Shown: one piece after another, positions 1 to 9,807 of the stretch | How positions within the stretch are numbered: position 1 is the first letter of the stretch | How the letters are laid out: each line of letters opens with the position of its first letter | DNA from: Paracidovorax sp031843945 | GTDB lineage: Bacteria; Pseudomonadota; Gammaproteobacteria; Burkholderiales; Burkholderiaceae_C | Assembly (NCBI RefSeq): GCF_031843945.1 | Contig: NZ_JAVTJJ010000008.1 | Span: forward strand, 104,418 to 168,417 | Length of the DNA stretch: 64,000 bases | Direction of reading: 5' to 3' | Program-made: the position numbers and the translations under genes | The notes under the pieces: generated by a model | What the model was told of the DNA's origin: nothing | Database searches by the model: none | What the model saw: only the letters and a program-made list of their open reading frames with translations

Positions 1-854
1 CCCTGCGCGATCTGCGTGCTGGCCGATGCCACCGACTCGCTGCCCTGCCGCACCCGCGACACTACCTGGGTGAGCGACGCGTTCATGGTGCGCAGGCTGT
101 CCAGCAGCACGCCCACTTCGTCACGCGACTGCACGTCGATGCGGGTCGTGAGGTCGCCGGCAGCCACTGCCCGCGCAACCGCCACGGCCTGTGCCACCGG
201 CCGGGTGATGGACCGTGTGACCCAGGCACCCAAAATCACCGCCACGATCACGGCCAATGCCGAGCCGCCGACCTCCAGCCAGAACGTCCACTGACGGGTG
301 CGGTCGGAGGCCACGGCACGCTGAACCTGCAGCTCGGTTTCGGCGCGCGTGAAGTCGGTGTGAACTGCCCGGAACTGGTCCATCGCGGCCTTGCCGCGAG
401 CGCGTTTGATCTCGGCGATCAGCGCGTCCAGCGGGGTGGTGCCGGCGTTCACCTCGCGGCGCAGCGACTGGTCGCCACGCGCCACTTCCATGAACTGGCC
501 TGCAGCGGCCTGCATGTCCTGCAGCCTCTTTTGCTGGGCGGGGTTGTCGCTGGTGAGCGTGAGCGCCTCTTTCATCGAGGCATCGAAGGTCTGCATGCCC
601 CCGATCCAGGGCTCCAGAAACTGTGCGTCGCCGGTCAACGCGAAACCGCGCGTGCCGGTTTCCATGTTCAGCATGCTCAACAGCACCTGGTCGGCCACCA
701 GCAATACCTTGGAGGTGTGCGCATTCCAGCGCTCGGCCTCTTGCAGCCGCGACTGGCTGATCACGGCCACAGTGATCACGGCCAGAAAAATGGCGATCAC
801 GCCGCTGAAGGCCAGCCCCAGGCGGCGAGCCAATGGCCAGTGGGAAAAGTTCAT
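1..854 (-). CDS. Methyl-accepting chemotaxis protein, N-terminal part (truncated by window edge)
   Basis: Reading the minus strand gives an open frame of about 284 codons running off the left edge. It begins MNFSHWPLARRLGLAFSGV and has a membrane segment at about residues 13-33, then a periplasmic helical sensor region (about 40-190) containing NMETGTRGFALTGD, typical of CHASE3-type sensors. A second membrane segment follows at about 192-212, then a HAMP linker (VTRSITRPV...) and the start of a helical signalling region at the edge. Chemoreceptors pass ligand signals to CheA/CheW; the CheA-binding tip lies outside the window. ATG 854 has an AGGAG seven bases upstream. An in-frame ATG at 884 preceded by GGAGAG is an alternative. 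The ligand cannot be told. Confidence 0.88.
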   Translation of the reverse strand, partial: MNFSHWPLARRLGLAFSGVIAIFLAVITVAVISQSRLQEAERWNAHTSKVLLVADQVLLSMLNMETGTRGFALTGDAQFLEPWIGGMQTFDASMKEALTLTSDNPAQQKRLQDMQAAAGQFMEVARGDQSLRREVNAGTTPLDALIAEIKRARGKAAMDQFRAVHTDFTRAETELQVQRAVASDRTRQWTFWLEVGGSALAVIVAVILGAWVTRSITRPVAQAVAVARAVAAGDLTTRIDVQSRDEVGVLLDSLRTMNASLTQVVSRVRQGSESVASASTQIAQ

Positions 855-1179
855 CGAGTCACTCCTGCTTGAAACCTTGTACATCGTTGCTCTCCACCAC
901 TGCGATCCAGCCGTTCACGGCAGTTCACAAAATGGGATCCTCCGATACTAAAGTTACAAACTGTCGCGACTTGTAGGCGAGTGCCTCACGCGTGTAACGG
1001 CGATGGGGCGATGGGGCAATGCAATGCGGATGGGACGACTGCTTCGCAGCCGCGACCCGTACGCTGCAGTGCAGGGACGGTCGCCACGCAACCCGAAGTA
1101 CCGCCACGACACGACCTGGCCAGCGGCCTGCGTCGCCCAGAGGGCCGGCGCAGTGCAGCGCTGGGACGCCCTATGGCCC
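855..1179. other. Intergenic region, no gene seen
   Basis: These 325 bases lie between the chemoreceptor start and the stop of the TRAP binding-protein gene. Short frames exist on both strands but none has a ribosome site, motif or convincing codon use. The left part must hold the chemoreceptor promoter; I could not pick a clear sigma-70 or sigma-28 box. The right part is GC-rich and shows no obvious terminator hairpin with a T-run. Confidence 0.5.
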
Positions 1180-2163
1180 TCACTGGTTGGAGATGATGGT
1201 CAGCAGATCGCCCCGCACCTCGGGGTTGTCGGTGTACTTTTTGTACAGCGGCCCCATGCGCCGCACGTAGGGTGAAAAGTCAGTCACGGAGGCGAACTGC
1301 GCGCCCTCCTTGGTGACATTGGCACGCGCCGCGACGATGCGCTTTTCCCACAGCTCGCGCATCAAAACGGCGGATTTTTTGCCCGCCTTGAGAAAGGCTT
1401 GGCGGTCGTCCTCGCTCAACTGCGCCCAGAGCTTGGTGGACACCACCAGCGCCTCTGGCGAGATCATGTGCTGGTCCAGCAGCGTGTATTTGGCGACCTT
1501 GTAATGGCCCGTGGCTTCGTACGACGCCAGGTTGCCCTCGGCGCAGTCGATGGTGCCGTTGCGAAAGGCGTCCATCACTTCCTTGTAAGGCACCACCACC
1601 GGCACGGCGCCCAGCAGCTTGACCATTTCGATATAGGTGTCCGACTGCTGCACGCGAATGCGCTTGCCCACCAGATCTTCGCGCCGCTCGATGGCCTTGC
1701 CCGTGCAGTAGAACGAGCGCGCGCCGCCGTTGTACCAGCCCATCACCACGTAGCCCGATGCCTTGAGCTTCTCGGCCAGCCGCTCGCCCATGGCGCCGTC
1801 GAGATAGCGGAACATGTGCGCGGCATCGGAAAAGAGAAACGGCAGATTGAACGCCTGCAGGCCCGGCGCCGCCTCGGCCAGCGGCCCCAGGTTGAACTCG
1901 GCCACGTCGATCTCGCCCGCTTTGAGCAGGGTGACGGCCTTGGCCTGGTCGCCCAGCACGGCGTCGGAATACAGCTTGATCGTGTAGCGCCCGCCCGTGT
2001 TGGCTTCGACCTCACGGATGAAGCTCTTCATGGCCTCCGTGACCGGATAGCCGTCCGGATGGGTGTTCCAGGCCCGCAATGGCGTCTGTGCCGATGCGGA
2101 CAGCGCCATCGCGCCCAGGCAGAAGGCGAGGCCCGCCGAAAAGAGTTTTGTTGTTCTACGCAC
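1180..2163 (-). CDS. TRAP transporter substrate-binding protein, DctP family (orphan)
   Basis: This is a periplasmic binding protein of the tripartite ATP-independent periplasmic (TRAP) type, about 327 residues, the usual DctP length. It starts with a signal peptide (VRRTTKLFSAGLAFCLGAM, cleaved near ASAQ). The fold is typical: LYSDAVLGDQAKAVTLLKAG near residues 60-80, then LPFLFSD, and the ligand-contacting GKRIRVQQSDTYIEM stretch in the second lobe. I chose the GTG at 2163 because it gives a clean signal peptide and has GGGAG upstream; the frame stays open to 2289 but adds a non-signal leader. No DctQ or DctM membrane gene lies nearby, so its partner must be elsewhere. The substrate, probably an organic acid, is inferred from family only. 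Confidence 0.88.
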   Translation of the reverse strand: MRRTTKLFSAGLAFCLGAMALSASAQTPLRAWNTHPDGYPVTEAMKSFIREVEANTGGRYTIKLYSDAVLGDQAKAVTLLKAGEIDVAEFNLGPLAEAAPGLQAFNLPFLFSDAAHMFRYLDGAMGERLAEKLKASGYVVMGWYNGGARSFYCTGKAIERREDLVGKRIRVQQSDTYIEMVKLLGAVPVVVPYKEVMDAFRNGTIDCAEGNLASYEATGHYKVAKYTLLDQHMISPEALVVSTKLWAQLSEDDRQAFLKAGKKSAVLMRELWEKRIVAARANVTKEGAQFASVTDFSPYVRRMGPLYKKYTDNPEVRGDLLTIISNQ

Positions 2164-2357
2164 GCTGCGTTGCTCCCTTGTTGCAATACGGTTTTGGTAA
2201 GCCGACCTTGCCGTCCAGTTGAAACATCCAGATACGTCTACCCGAACAGCCCGCGCATTCTGCGCTGCGCCCGCATCGCCGGCAAGCACGAAAAACGCTC
2301 CATTGCCGCCGGCAGGCAGGCACGGACGGAGCCGACCTGCCTACCCCTGGCGCCGCG

Positions 2358-5300
2358 TTACTTGGCTGCTGCCTCCACCTTCACGCGCGCATTCGGCGTT
2401 TCGCCAAACATCTCGGGGGCGTACATGGCCTCCACCCGCGTAGGCGGCAGCGCAAAGTCGCCCACGTTGTTCAGCCGTATCGTGTATTCGGCCTGCACTT
2501 GGCCCTTGGGCAGATACTCGTAATAGCTGCGGTAGGACTCGAAGCTGCGCTCTTCAAACGCCACCCAGCCGTTGCCGCCGCCACGCGTCTCGCCCCGGGT
2601 GGCGATCTCCGAGTCGCGCCCCAGGCCGCTGCCCAGAATGGTCGCGCCGCCAGGAATGGGGTCGGTGATGGCGACCCATGTCATGTCGGCGCTGGCATCG
2701 ACTTCCAGCCGCACCCGCAGCACGTCGCCGCGCGTGTACTTGCCGGCCACCGCCTGCTCCACGGGTGTGATGGTTTTCTTGATCGAATAGCCCGCCGCGA
2801 ACGGGGCCTTCAGTTGAATGGCCGCCACCGACTGCAGCGTGAGCCAGGGCTTGCCCGGCCCCTGGTGGGCCACCGCCAGGCTGCCCTTGCCGGGCGCGGG
2901 CGGCCAGGGCAGGAACATACCGTTGTTGCGCAGGTTGCCCGGCGACGTGGGCGCGCCGAACCAGGTGGTCTGGTGCGGCGCACCGGTGGCATCGCTGGCC
3001 TTCACGCGCTCGACCTTGGCCCAGTCGACGCTGGCCGTCTGCCCCGCCAGGGTGGCCTGCGTGGTGCCAGCCACCGCAGTCGCCTCAAACTTGGCGCTGA
3101 ACTTTTCCAGCGCCAGCCCGCCCCACAGGTTTGCGGTGGTGGTGTGCCAGGCACCATTTTGCTGGCGGCTGATGAAGCCGTTGGCCAGGCGGCCTATGTC
3201 GTCCTTCCAGGCCGGGTCGTCCATCACGGCCAGCATCAGGCGGGCGGTGTTCACGTCGCCGTTCTGCATCAGCCACCACCAGTAATCGTCTTGCTCGGTG
3301 CTGAAGATGAGCTTGGTGCCCTGGTAGGAGAGTCGTGCTTTCAGCACCTGCGTGGCTTCGGCCAGGCGCTGCTCGCGCTGGGGCACGTCCTGCACGCGCT
3401 TCAAGATGTTCAGCCAGTCGATCACCGTGTGCGTGGGCCACTGGTTGGGCGCCAGGGTGACACTGCCGAGCATGCGGCCCGAAGCCTTGCCGTAGCGCGA
3501 CAGGGCCTCAATGGCGGCGATCTTGCGCATGTCCAGGTCCTTGCGCGGGCTCCAGAAGTCGCGCTGTATGCGGCCCTCGACGAAGGCCGTCAAGCCGCGT
3601 TCCATGGCGACGCGGGCCTCATCGGGCAGCTTGAACTCAGGGTGCAGCGATGCGGCTTCATGCGTGGCGGCCAGCAGATAAGCCGTCAGCGTGTCGCTGC
3701 CCCGGTTGGCGCTACCCGCCTGCGGCGGGAAGTAACTAGCCAGCCCGTCCGAGTCCAGATAGGTCGGCAACTGCGCCGCCACGGTCTGCCAGAGCTTGCC
3801 GTCGCGCAGGCCCACGGCCTTGCTGGTCTTTTGTTCCAGGCAAGCGAAGGGATAGTTGGCGAACCAGTCGCGCACACCGGGCAGGCCTTCGGCCAGCTTG
3901 GGTTGCAGCGACATCTTCAGGCCGCCGCGGCCCGCCAAGGCATCGGCGGGCGGCGCCACGTCCAGCTGGAACAGGCCATCAATCTGCACCAACGTCGCCT
4001 GCTGCACCGTGAGCGGCACGGCCGTAATCAACCGCTGGCGGGCCTTGAGCGCGTCCTTGGCGCCGCCCAGGGTGTCGCGCGCCTCGATCTCCCAGAGCAG
4101 CGCCTCGGCACGCGTTTGCGCCAGCTGCGGCGGGGCGGTGACGGTCCACGCCACCTCGCGCGATTCACCTGCGGGAATGTCCACCGTCTGCTCGTCCAGC
4201 GTGAGCAGCGTGGCGCGCGGGGCCACCTCCACCTTCATCGCTTTTTGCGTGGTGTTGCGCAGCGTGATCTGCGCGCGGAACTGGTCGTCTTCGCGCACCA
4301 GCGGCGGCAGGCCGCTGATGATCTGCAGGTCTTGCGTGGCGCGGATGCTGGTGGCGCCGGTGCCGAACAGGCCCGTGCCGGCATCGGCCACGGCGACGAT
4401 CTTGAAGGTGGTGAGCGCATCGTTCAGCGGCACCGTCACCTTGGCCTGGCCCTTGGCGTCCAGGCGAATGGCAGGCTGCCAGAGCAGCAGCGTGTCCAGC
4501 AACTCGCGCGTCTGCGCGCGGCCACCGCCGCCGCCTGCGGGCACGGCTTTCTTGCCGTAGTGGCGCCGGCCGATGATCTCCATCTGCGCGGTGGAAGTCT
4601 CCACGCCCCAGGCGCGGCGCTGCAGCATCGCGTCCAGCAGATTCCAGCTGTTGTTGGGCATCAGCTCCAGCAGCGCCTGGTCGACGGCGGCCAGGGCCAC
4701 CTCGGCATTGGCAGCGGGCTTGCCGCCCGGCAGCGTGGCGGTGATGGTCACCTGCGCCTGGCCGCGCACGGGGTAGCTTTCCTTATCCGCCGCCACCTTC
4801 ACGTCGATGCGGTGCGCCTGCGTGCCGACGCGGATTTCCGCCAGGCCCAGGCGATAGGCGGGCTTGGACAGGTCCACCATCGCCGTCGGCGCCACGTATT
4901 CCTTGCCCTCGTACCAGAAGGCGCTCCACCATTCGCGCGGCGCCTTGAAACCCCAGGTGAAGAAGCTGTACCAGGGCACCTCGCGCAGCCGGCCGCGCAG
5001 GGCCAGCACGCTCACGTACACGTTGGGTCCCCAGCCTTCTTCGATCTTCAGCTGCACCGTCGGGTCCTGCCCGTTCAGCTGCACCACGCGGGTGCTCAAG
5101 ATGCCTTCGCGCTCCACCGCCACCAGCGCGGTGGCATGGCGGAAGGGCATGCGCACCTGCAGCTTGGCGGTTTCGCCGGGCTGGTAGCTTTTCTTTTCGG
5201 GCAGCAGGTCGATGCGGTCGTGGTCTTCACCGCCAAACCACAGTTCGCCCTGCTTGGTCACCCACACGGACGACGCAGCCTGGGCCTCGTTGCCGTCCTT

Positions 5301-8300
5301 GTCGCGCGCGGTGGCCACAAGTTCCACCTCGCCCGCTTCGTCCAGTTTGGTTTCGCACAGCAGCAGGCCGCGCGAATCGCTCTTGCCCGAACACACCGTG
5401 CCCAGGTCTTTCGTCTCGGTCTTGTTGTCGTAGCTGTAGAAGCCGCCCACCATGCGCTTGCGGCTGGTGGTGGTGATGCGGGCCACGGCCTTTACCGCCA
5501 GGGGGACGCCTTCCTGCGCCCGGCCGTCCAGCCCCAGGGCCAGCGCCTGAAAGCGGATCTTCTGCGCGGCCGACACCCAGCCTTCGGTCTTGATGCCCGC
5601 CACCACGGCAGCGGGCCACAGGGTTTGCGTGCTGCGCAGCGTCTGCACCTCGCCGCTGGGGTCAGCGTAGGTGGCCTCCAGCACCAGGTCTTGCGGCTGG
5701 CGGGCGAGCGGCACGTTGTCGATGGTGAGCTTGCCCGCGCCGTTCTTGTCGAGCGTGAGCGCCAGCTTGTCGGCGATCACACGCGTGTCCTGGTTCGATG
5801 CGGGCTCTTCCTCCCCGCCCGCTGCGCTGCTGCCCGAGGCATCTGCCGCGCGTGGAGCACCGAAGCTGAAAGCGTCGTAGTCGGGGTACTGCAGGCCCTT
5901 GCCGCGCACCATGGCCGACACGCGCACGGGCAGGTTGGCCGCGCCACCGCCGGCCACGTAGTTGACCTGCACTTCGGTGGGCACGGCCCGGGCGCGCACC
6001 AGCGGTTTCTTGTCGACGGGCACCACGCGGCCTTCCAGCACCGGCAGGCGGAACTCTTCCACGCGGAATTCGCCCGAGGTGAAACTGCGCTGTTGGCCGT
6101 CGCCATCGCTGCCGCGCAGCTCCACGCTGTAGATGCCCAGCTTGGCAGCGGGCGGTACGGCAAAGGTGTTTTCGGCGCTGAAGCCACCCGTGGGCGTCTT
6201 GCGCCACTGCAGCGGCTGGGTGAACTGCTGGCCGCTGCCCACATGGGTGATCACCAGCGTGGCGGGCTCGCTTGCGGGCAGCGCAAAGCCATTGCGGTTC
6301 TGCGCGCGAAGCAGATGCTTCATCGACACGGTTTCGCCGGCGCGCAGCAAGGTGCGGTCGAAGATGGTGTGGGCGACCTCGTCGGGCTGCGGGCTGCTGT
6401 TGGTGGGTACGTTGAAGCGCCAGGGCTCGATGCCGCGCTGCCAGTCGCTCCAGGTGAAGGCCATGTCCTGCTCGCCGTCCGTGCCCGTGGCGCGCGCGCT
6501 GACGAAGTAAGCCTGGCTCCAGTCGCCGTTGCCCTGGCAGGTGGGCGCCTGGGGCGAGAGGCCGTCGAAGGTGGCCAAGCCTTCGGCGTTGGTGGTGGCC
6601 GTGGCCAGCTCGCGCCCGTCGCAGGACGACACGCGAACCTGCGCATTCGGCACGACCTGGCCCTTGTCCAGCGTGGTCACCCAGGCGGCGGCGTTTTCGC
6701 GGCCCAGCTTGAAGTGCACGGCCAGGTTGGTGACCAGCGCCGACGTGCGCACGTACATGGTGCGGCCTGCGCCATGGCGCTCGTCCAGCAGCGATTGGCC
6801 CAGCAGGGGCGACGCGATCTCCACCACATGAAAGCCCTGCGGCAGCGGAATGCCGACCACCTCGAACGGGCGCGGGTCGCCGCTGGCGGGCTTGGGCAGG
6901 TCCAGCGCCTTCACGCCGGGCAGGCCGCCCAGCAGCGACAGCATGCGGGTCTGCACCTCGCGGCGGTCGCGCTCGTCCAGCACGGCGGGCAGCGCGCCCT
7001 TGATGTCGCGGCGCGCGTCGGTGCGGCTGATGGAGCCGCTGTCGTATCGGCGCACCTTGCGCATCCACGCGATGATGTCCGCGTCAGTGGTGGGCCGCAG
7101 GGTCGACACCTGGGAAGGCGCTGGGGCGGGTGCTGCGGCCTGGCCTGGCTGCAAGCCCTGCACGCGCAGGTCGGCCTCCACGTTGCGCAGGGTGACGGGC
7201 AACAGCGCCGGCCCTTGCGGGCCTTCGGCAAAGCGCTCGACGATGCCGAAGGGAGACGCCGCGAACTTGGCGAGCGGCGGCATGGCGCCGGTGGCGACGG
7301 CCAGCGGAAAGCTGTCCGCGTTGCGTAGCGTGCGGCCCGATGCGTCCTTGAAGTCGGCCGGCAACTGCAGCTGGAACTTGGTGCTTGCCGTGAAGGGCGG
7401 CGCGAACGTCACGCCGGTGACGACCGAGTCGCCATCGCCTTCCTGGTCGATGGTGGGCTTGAGCGTTTCGCTGCCCGATTTCAGCCGAATGGCGTCGGCC
7501 AGCTTGCGCGGCACGGGCGCGTTGAACGACAGGCGCAGCGGGCGAATCGGCAGGCAGGCGGCCTGCGCGTTCTCGCGCTCGCAGGCAAAGTCGGCGGCGA
7601 ATGGTTCGCGCACTTTGTAGGTGTAGCGTTTTTCCACCGTGCTGGCCACGCCGCTGGGCGTGGACACGCCCCGTCCGTAGACCAGTTGCACCTGCGAGCC
7701 CGAGGTGAGCCGCCGGTTGCAGGCCAGGGTGACGTAGCGCAGCGGGTCTTTGGTGGCTGCGCCTTCCAGGCCTTGGGACTGCAGCAGCGCCTGACGGTCT
7801 TTGCCTTCGATGGCGCGCACCGGAATGCGCTCGCCCACGCCGTCGGCCGCGCACCAAACATTGGCCAGCACGCTGGCGGCGGTGGCGGCGCCATTGAGTT
7901 GCAGCACGAAGAACTGCTCTTCGTCGATGGCTTGGTAGGTGCCGGGGCGCACGCTCTGCACGAAAGGACCACCACTATTGAATTGATAGCTGCTAGCGCC
8001 CGTCAATAAAGCGCCAGAGGCCGATTTGAACCCTGTTTTGGCGGTAACCGAGCAGCGCACACCGGGCGGCAGATCGGCGGCGAAGTCGTAGACCCACTCG
8101 CGCTCGCCCGTCCAGCGGCCGGTGCCCTGGGCGGCGGCAGCGTCGCTGCAGCTCACACTGAATGGCGCAGGCGCCTTGGGGTCGCCAAAGGCCACGGCGG
8201 CGCTGTCGAACTTCGCCACCACCTGCCGCACCCGCGCCACCTCGCCCTGCGGCGACAGGCTGACCACAGTCAACGCCTGCGCCGCCCCGGCCGCCAGCAC

Positions 8301-8372
8301 GGTCAAGGACAGGGCCGCCAGCACGCGGCGCCAGATGGAGTGTTGTTGTTGTCGTTGTGTCGGTGTCGTCAT
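2358..8372 (-). CDS. Large alpha-2-macroglobulin family protein with intact thioester motif
   Basis: The product has 2004 residues with an N-terminal signal peptide (RRVLAALSLTVLAAGAAQA) and no lipobox cysteine, so it is probably soluble periplasmic or membrane-tethered. Family features include macroglobulin-type beta domains, an MG2-like segment around FDRTLLRAGETVSMKHLLRA, a bait-like middle, the A2M signature region, and the thioester CLEQ at about residues 1511-1514 inside YPFACLEQKTSKAVGL. Bacterial A2Ms are thought to trap attacking proteases in the periplasm. It is longer than E. coli YfhM (about 1650). The usual partner pbpC is not adjacent; the divergent neighbour is an OpgC-like acyltransferase. 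Residues about 113-133 are encoded by an in-frame copy of the dispersed repeat. No strong ribosome site precedes the ATG. Confidence 0.92.
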   Translation of the reverse strand: MTTPTQRQQQHSIWRRVLAALSLTVLAAGAAQALTVVSLSPQGEVARVRQVVAKFDSAAVAFGDPKAPAPFSVSCSDAAAAQGTGRWTGEREWVYDFAADLPPGVRCSVTAKTGFKSASGALLTGASSYQFNSGGPFVQSVRPGTYQAIDEEQFFVLQLNGAATAASVLANVWCAADGVGERIPVRAIEGKDRQALLQSQGLEGAATKDPLRYVTLACNRRLTSGSQVQLVYGRGVSTPSGVASTVEKRYTYKVREPFAADFACERENAQAACLPIRPLRLSFNAPVPRKLADAIRLKSGSETLKPTIDQEGDGDSVVTGVTFAPPFTASTKFQLQLPADFKDASGRTLRNADSFPLAVATGAMPPLAKFAASPFGIVERFAEGPQGPALLPVTLRNVEADLRVQGLQPGQAAAPAPAPSQVSTLRPTTDADIIAWMRKVRRYDSGSISRTDARRDIKGALPAVLDERDRREVQTRMLSLLGGLPGVKALDLPKPASGDPRPFEVVGIPLPQGFHVVEIASPLLGQSLLDERHGAGRTMYVRTSALVTNLAVHFKLGRENAAAWVTTLDKGQVVPNAQVRVSSCDGRELATATTNAEGLATFDGLSPQAPTCQGNGDWSQAYFVSARATGTDGEQDMAFTWSDWQRGIEPWRFNVPTNSSPQPDEVAHTIFDRTLLRAGETVSMKHLLRAQNRNGFALPASEPATLVITHVGSGQQFTQPLQWRKTPTGGFSAENTFAVPPAAKLGIYSVELRGSDGDGQQRSFTSGEFRVEEFRLPVLEGRVVPVDKKPLVRARAVPTEVQVNYVAGGGAANLPVRVSAMVRGKGLQYPDYDAFSFGAPRAADASGSSAAGGEEEPASNQDTRVIADKLALTLDKNGAGKLTIDNVPLARQPQDLVLEATYADPSGEVQTLRSTQTLWPAAVVAGIKTEGWVSAAQKIRFQALALGLDGRAQEGVPLAVKAVARITTTSRKRMVGGFYSYDNKTETKDLGTVCSGKSDSRGLLLCETKLDEAGEVELVATARDKDGNEAQAASSVWVTKQGELWFGGEDHDRIDLLPEKKSYQPGETAKLQVRMPFRHATALVAVEREGILSTRVVQLNGQDPTVQLKIEEGWGPNVYVSVLALRGRLREVPWYSFFTWGFKAPREWWSAFWYEGKEYVAPTAMVDLSKPAYRLGLAEIRVGTQAHRIDVKVAADKESYPVRGQAQVTITATLPGGKPAANAEVALAAVDQALLELMPNNSWNLLDAMLQRRAWGVETSTAQMEIIGRRHYGKKAVPAGGGGGRAQTRELLDTLLLWQPAIRLDAKGQAKVTVPLNDALTTFKIVAVADAGTGLFGTGATSIRATQDLQIISGLPPLVREDDQFRAQITLRNTTQKAMKVEVAPRATLLTLDEQTVDIPAGESREVAWTVTAPPQLAQTRAEALLWEIEARDTLGGAKDALKARQRLITAVPLTVQQATLVQIDGLFQLDVAPPADALAGRGGLKMSLQPKLAEGLPGVRDWFANYPFACLEQKTSKAVGLRDGKLWQTVAAQLPTYLDSDGLASYFPPQAGSANRGSDTLTAYLLAATHEAASLHPEFKLPDEARVAMERGLTAFVEGRIQRDFWSPRKDLDMRKIAAIEALSRYGKASGRMLGSVTLAPNQWPTHTVIDWLNILKRVQDVPQREQRLAEATQVLKARLSYQGTKLIFSTEQDDYWWWLMQNGDVNTARLMLAVMDDPAWKDDIGRLANGFISRQQNGAWHTTTANLWGGLALEKFSAKFEATAVAGTTQATLAGQTASVDWAKVERVKASDATGAPHQTTWFGAPTSPGNLRNNGMFLPWPPAPGKGSLAVAHQGPGKPWLTLQSVAAIQLKAPFAAGYSIKKTITPVEQAVAGKYTRGDVLRVRLEVDASADMTWVAITDPIPGGATILGSGLGRDSEIATRGETRGGGNGWVAFEERSFESYRSYYEYLPKGQVQAEYTIRLNNVGDFALPPTRVEAMYAPEMFGETPNARVKVEAAAK
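7976..8036 (+). repeat. Dispersed Comamonadaceae-type palindromic repeat, copy 1 (inside the A2M gene)
   Basis: The stretch contains GATAGCTGCTAGCGCC, then AAAGCGCCAGAGGCCGATTT. This matches the ATAGCTGCTAGCGCTT / AAGCGCTAGAGGCC core seen in six other places in the window. It is read through in frame by the minus-strand A2M gene, encoding about 20 residues around SASGALLTGASSYQF in the N-terminal region. Confidence 0.75.
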
Positions 8373-8500
8373 GGCATGCGAAGAGGTAATGCGTGATGCG
8401 ATGCGAGCGCTCGCAGCAACGCCAAGCGTAGCCCATCGCCCTGCAGGGAGCTACCCGCCGGCACAGCAGTTGTAAACGGCCTACAACATAAGGGACCGCC

Positions 8501-9766
8501 ATGCGCGAAGATGAAGACCGAAAGTCTTCCCACTCCATGGCACCACCCTCCTCCTCTCAGCGCCGCTGGGAAATCGACTTCGTGCGCGGCCTCATGCTCG
8601 TGCTGATGACGGTCACGCATCTGCCTACGCGTGTGTCGATTCCGCTCGGGCAGCCGTTCGGCTTCGTTTCGGCGGCCGAAGGCTTCGTGCTGCTGTCGGC
8701 CTACATGGCGGGGTTGGTCTACGGGCGCGTGGCTTTTCGCAAGGGCGTGCCCGAGATGCGCCGCGCTTTCTGGCGCCGCGCGCTCACCATCTACGGCTGC
8801 CAGGCGGCTACGCTGCTGTTTCTCTTTACCGTGATCACGGTGATCGGCCTCTACGTGAACGAGCCGGCCGTCAAGGGCCTGCTCACCTTCTACTTCACCC
8901 ACCCCGTGGATGCGCTGCTGGGCGGGCTGCTGCTGGTCTACGAGCCGCCGCTCCTGGACATCTTGCCGCTCTATGTGCTGTTCATGCTGCTGAGCCCCTG
9001 GGTGCTGGCCTTTGCTCTGCAGCGCAGCTGGGTGCCCGTCATGGCCGTCAGCGTGCTGCTGTGGTTCCTGTCGCAGTTCGGCTTTGCCGAATGGTCCTGG
9101 GTGCAGTTCAGCCGCATCCTGCCCGTGTCAGTGCCGTTTTCCGAAACCGGCTCGTTCATCATGGGCGCTTGGCAGTTCCTGTGGGTGATGGGACTGTGGA
9201 TGGGCGCCAGCCGCAACGACCCGCAGGCGGCGCCGTTCGAGTTTCCGCGCTGGACGCTATGGCTGGCGGGCGCCATCGCGCTGACCGGGCTGGTGTGGCG
9301 CCACGCCATCGGCCAGGTGCCCTTCCCTCACACGCCCTGGCTGAACCCGCTGCAAGACAAGTGGTTGCTGGCGCCCATGCGGCTGATCGACCTGTTCGCG
9401 CTGACCGTGCTCGCCATCCGCTTCGGCCCCGCGTTGCTGGCCCGCCTGCCGCGTATGCGCTGGCTGGAAACGCTGGGTTCAGCGTCCTTGGCGGTGTTCT
9501 GCGCCCACTTGGTGGTGGTGCTGCTGGTGCTGAGCCTGTTCGGCGCCAACTACGAGCGCCCCTGGCCTCTGGACATCGCCCTGCTAGCCGCCTGCTTTGC
9601 CACCTTGTATGCGGTGGCGCGGGTCACGCTGTGGTTCGATAAAGGGCACGACGAAGACATCTTGCCGCCCCCGGTGCCTTACGCAGAAAAGCCGCCGCCC
9701 ATCACCGAAGACGCCGACCTGCTGCCGCATCGGCCCGACCCGCTGGCGGCATCGCCCAGGGGTTGA
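8501..9766 (+). CDS. opgC: OpgC family membrane protein (acyltransferase-like)
   Basis: A 421-residue polytopic membrane protein with about ten hydrophobic segments. The N-terminal motif WEIDFVRGLMLVLMTVTHLP and the following FGFVSAAEGFVLLSAYMAGL are the hallmarks of the OpgC domain, which in enterobacteria and Rhodobacter adds succinyl groups to periplasmic glucans. The C-terminus is a cytosolic proline-rich tail. ATG 8501 has AAGGGA five bases upstream; an internal ATG at 8537 is possible. It is divergent from the A2M gene with 128 bases between. No opgGH glucan synthase genes are visible, so glucan succinylation is a family-based guess; some OpgC-domain proteins modify other surface polymers. 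Confidence 0.85.
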   Translation: MREDEDRKSSHSMAPPSSSQRRWEIDFVRGLMLVLMTVTHLPTRVSIPLGQPFGFVSAAEGFVLLSAYMAGLVYGRVAFRKGVPEMRRAFWRRALTIYGCQAATLLFLFTVITVIGLYVNEPAVKGLLTFYFTHPVDALLGGLLLVYEPPLLDILPLYVLFMLLSPWVLAFALQRSWVPVMAVSVLLWFLSQFGFAEWSWVQFSRILPVSVPFSETGSFIMGAWQFLWVMGLWMGASRNDPQAAPFEFPRWTLWLAGAIALTGLVWRHAIGQVPFPHTPWLNPLQDKWLLAPMRLIDLFALTVLAIRFGPALLARLPRMRWLETLGSASLAVFCAHLVVVLLVLSLFGANYERPWPLDIALLAACFATLYAVARVTLWFDKGHDEDILPPPVPYAEKPPPITEDADLLPHRPDPLAASPRG

Positions 9767-9807
9767 TTCTCATCAAAGACGCCCGCCCTCAAGCCTGGCC
9801 GAAGTGT

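Noticed and set aside
1180..2163. Complete TRAP transporter locus
   Set aside because: Only the binding protein is present; neighbours are a chemoreceptor and A2M, with no DctQ/DctM.
2499..7328. 1609-codon open frame on the plus strand
   Set aside because: It is the antisense of the A2M gene; its translation is rich in Arg, His, Gln and Gly with no domains, a common effect of high GC content.
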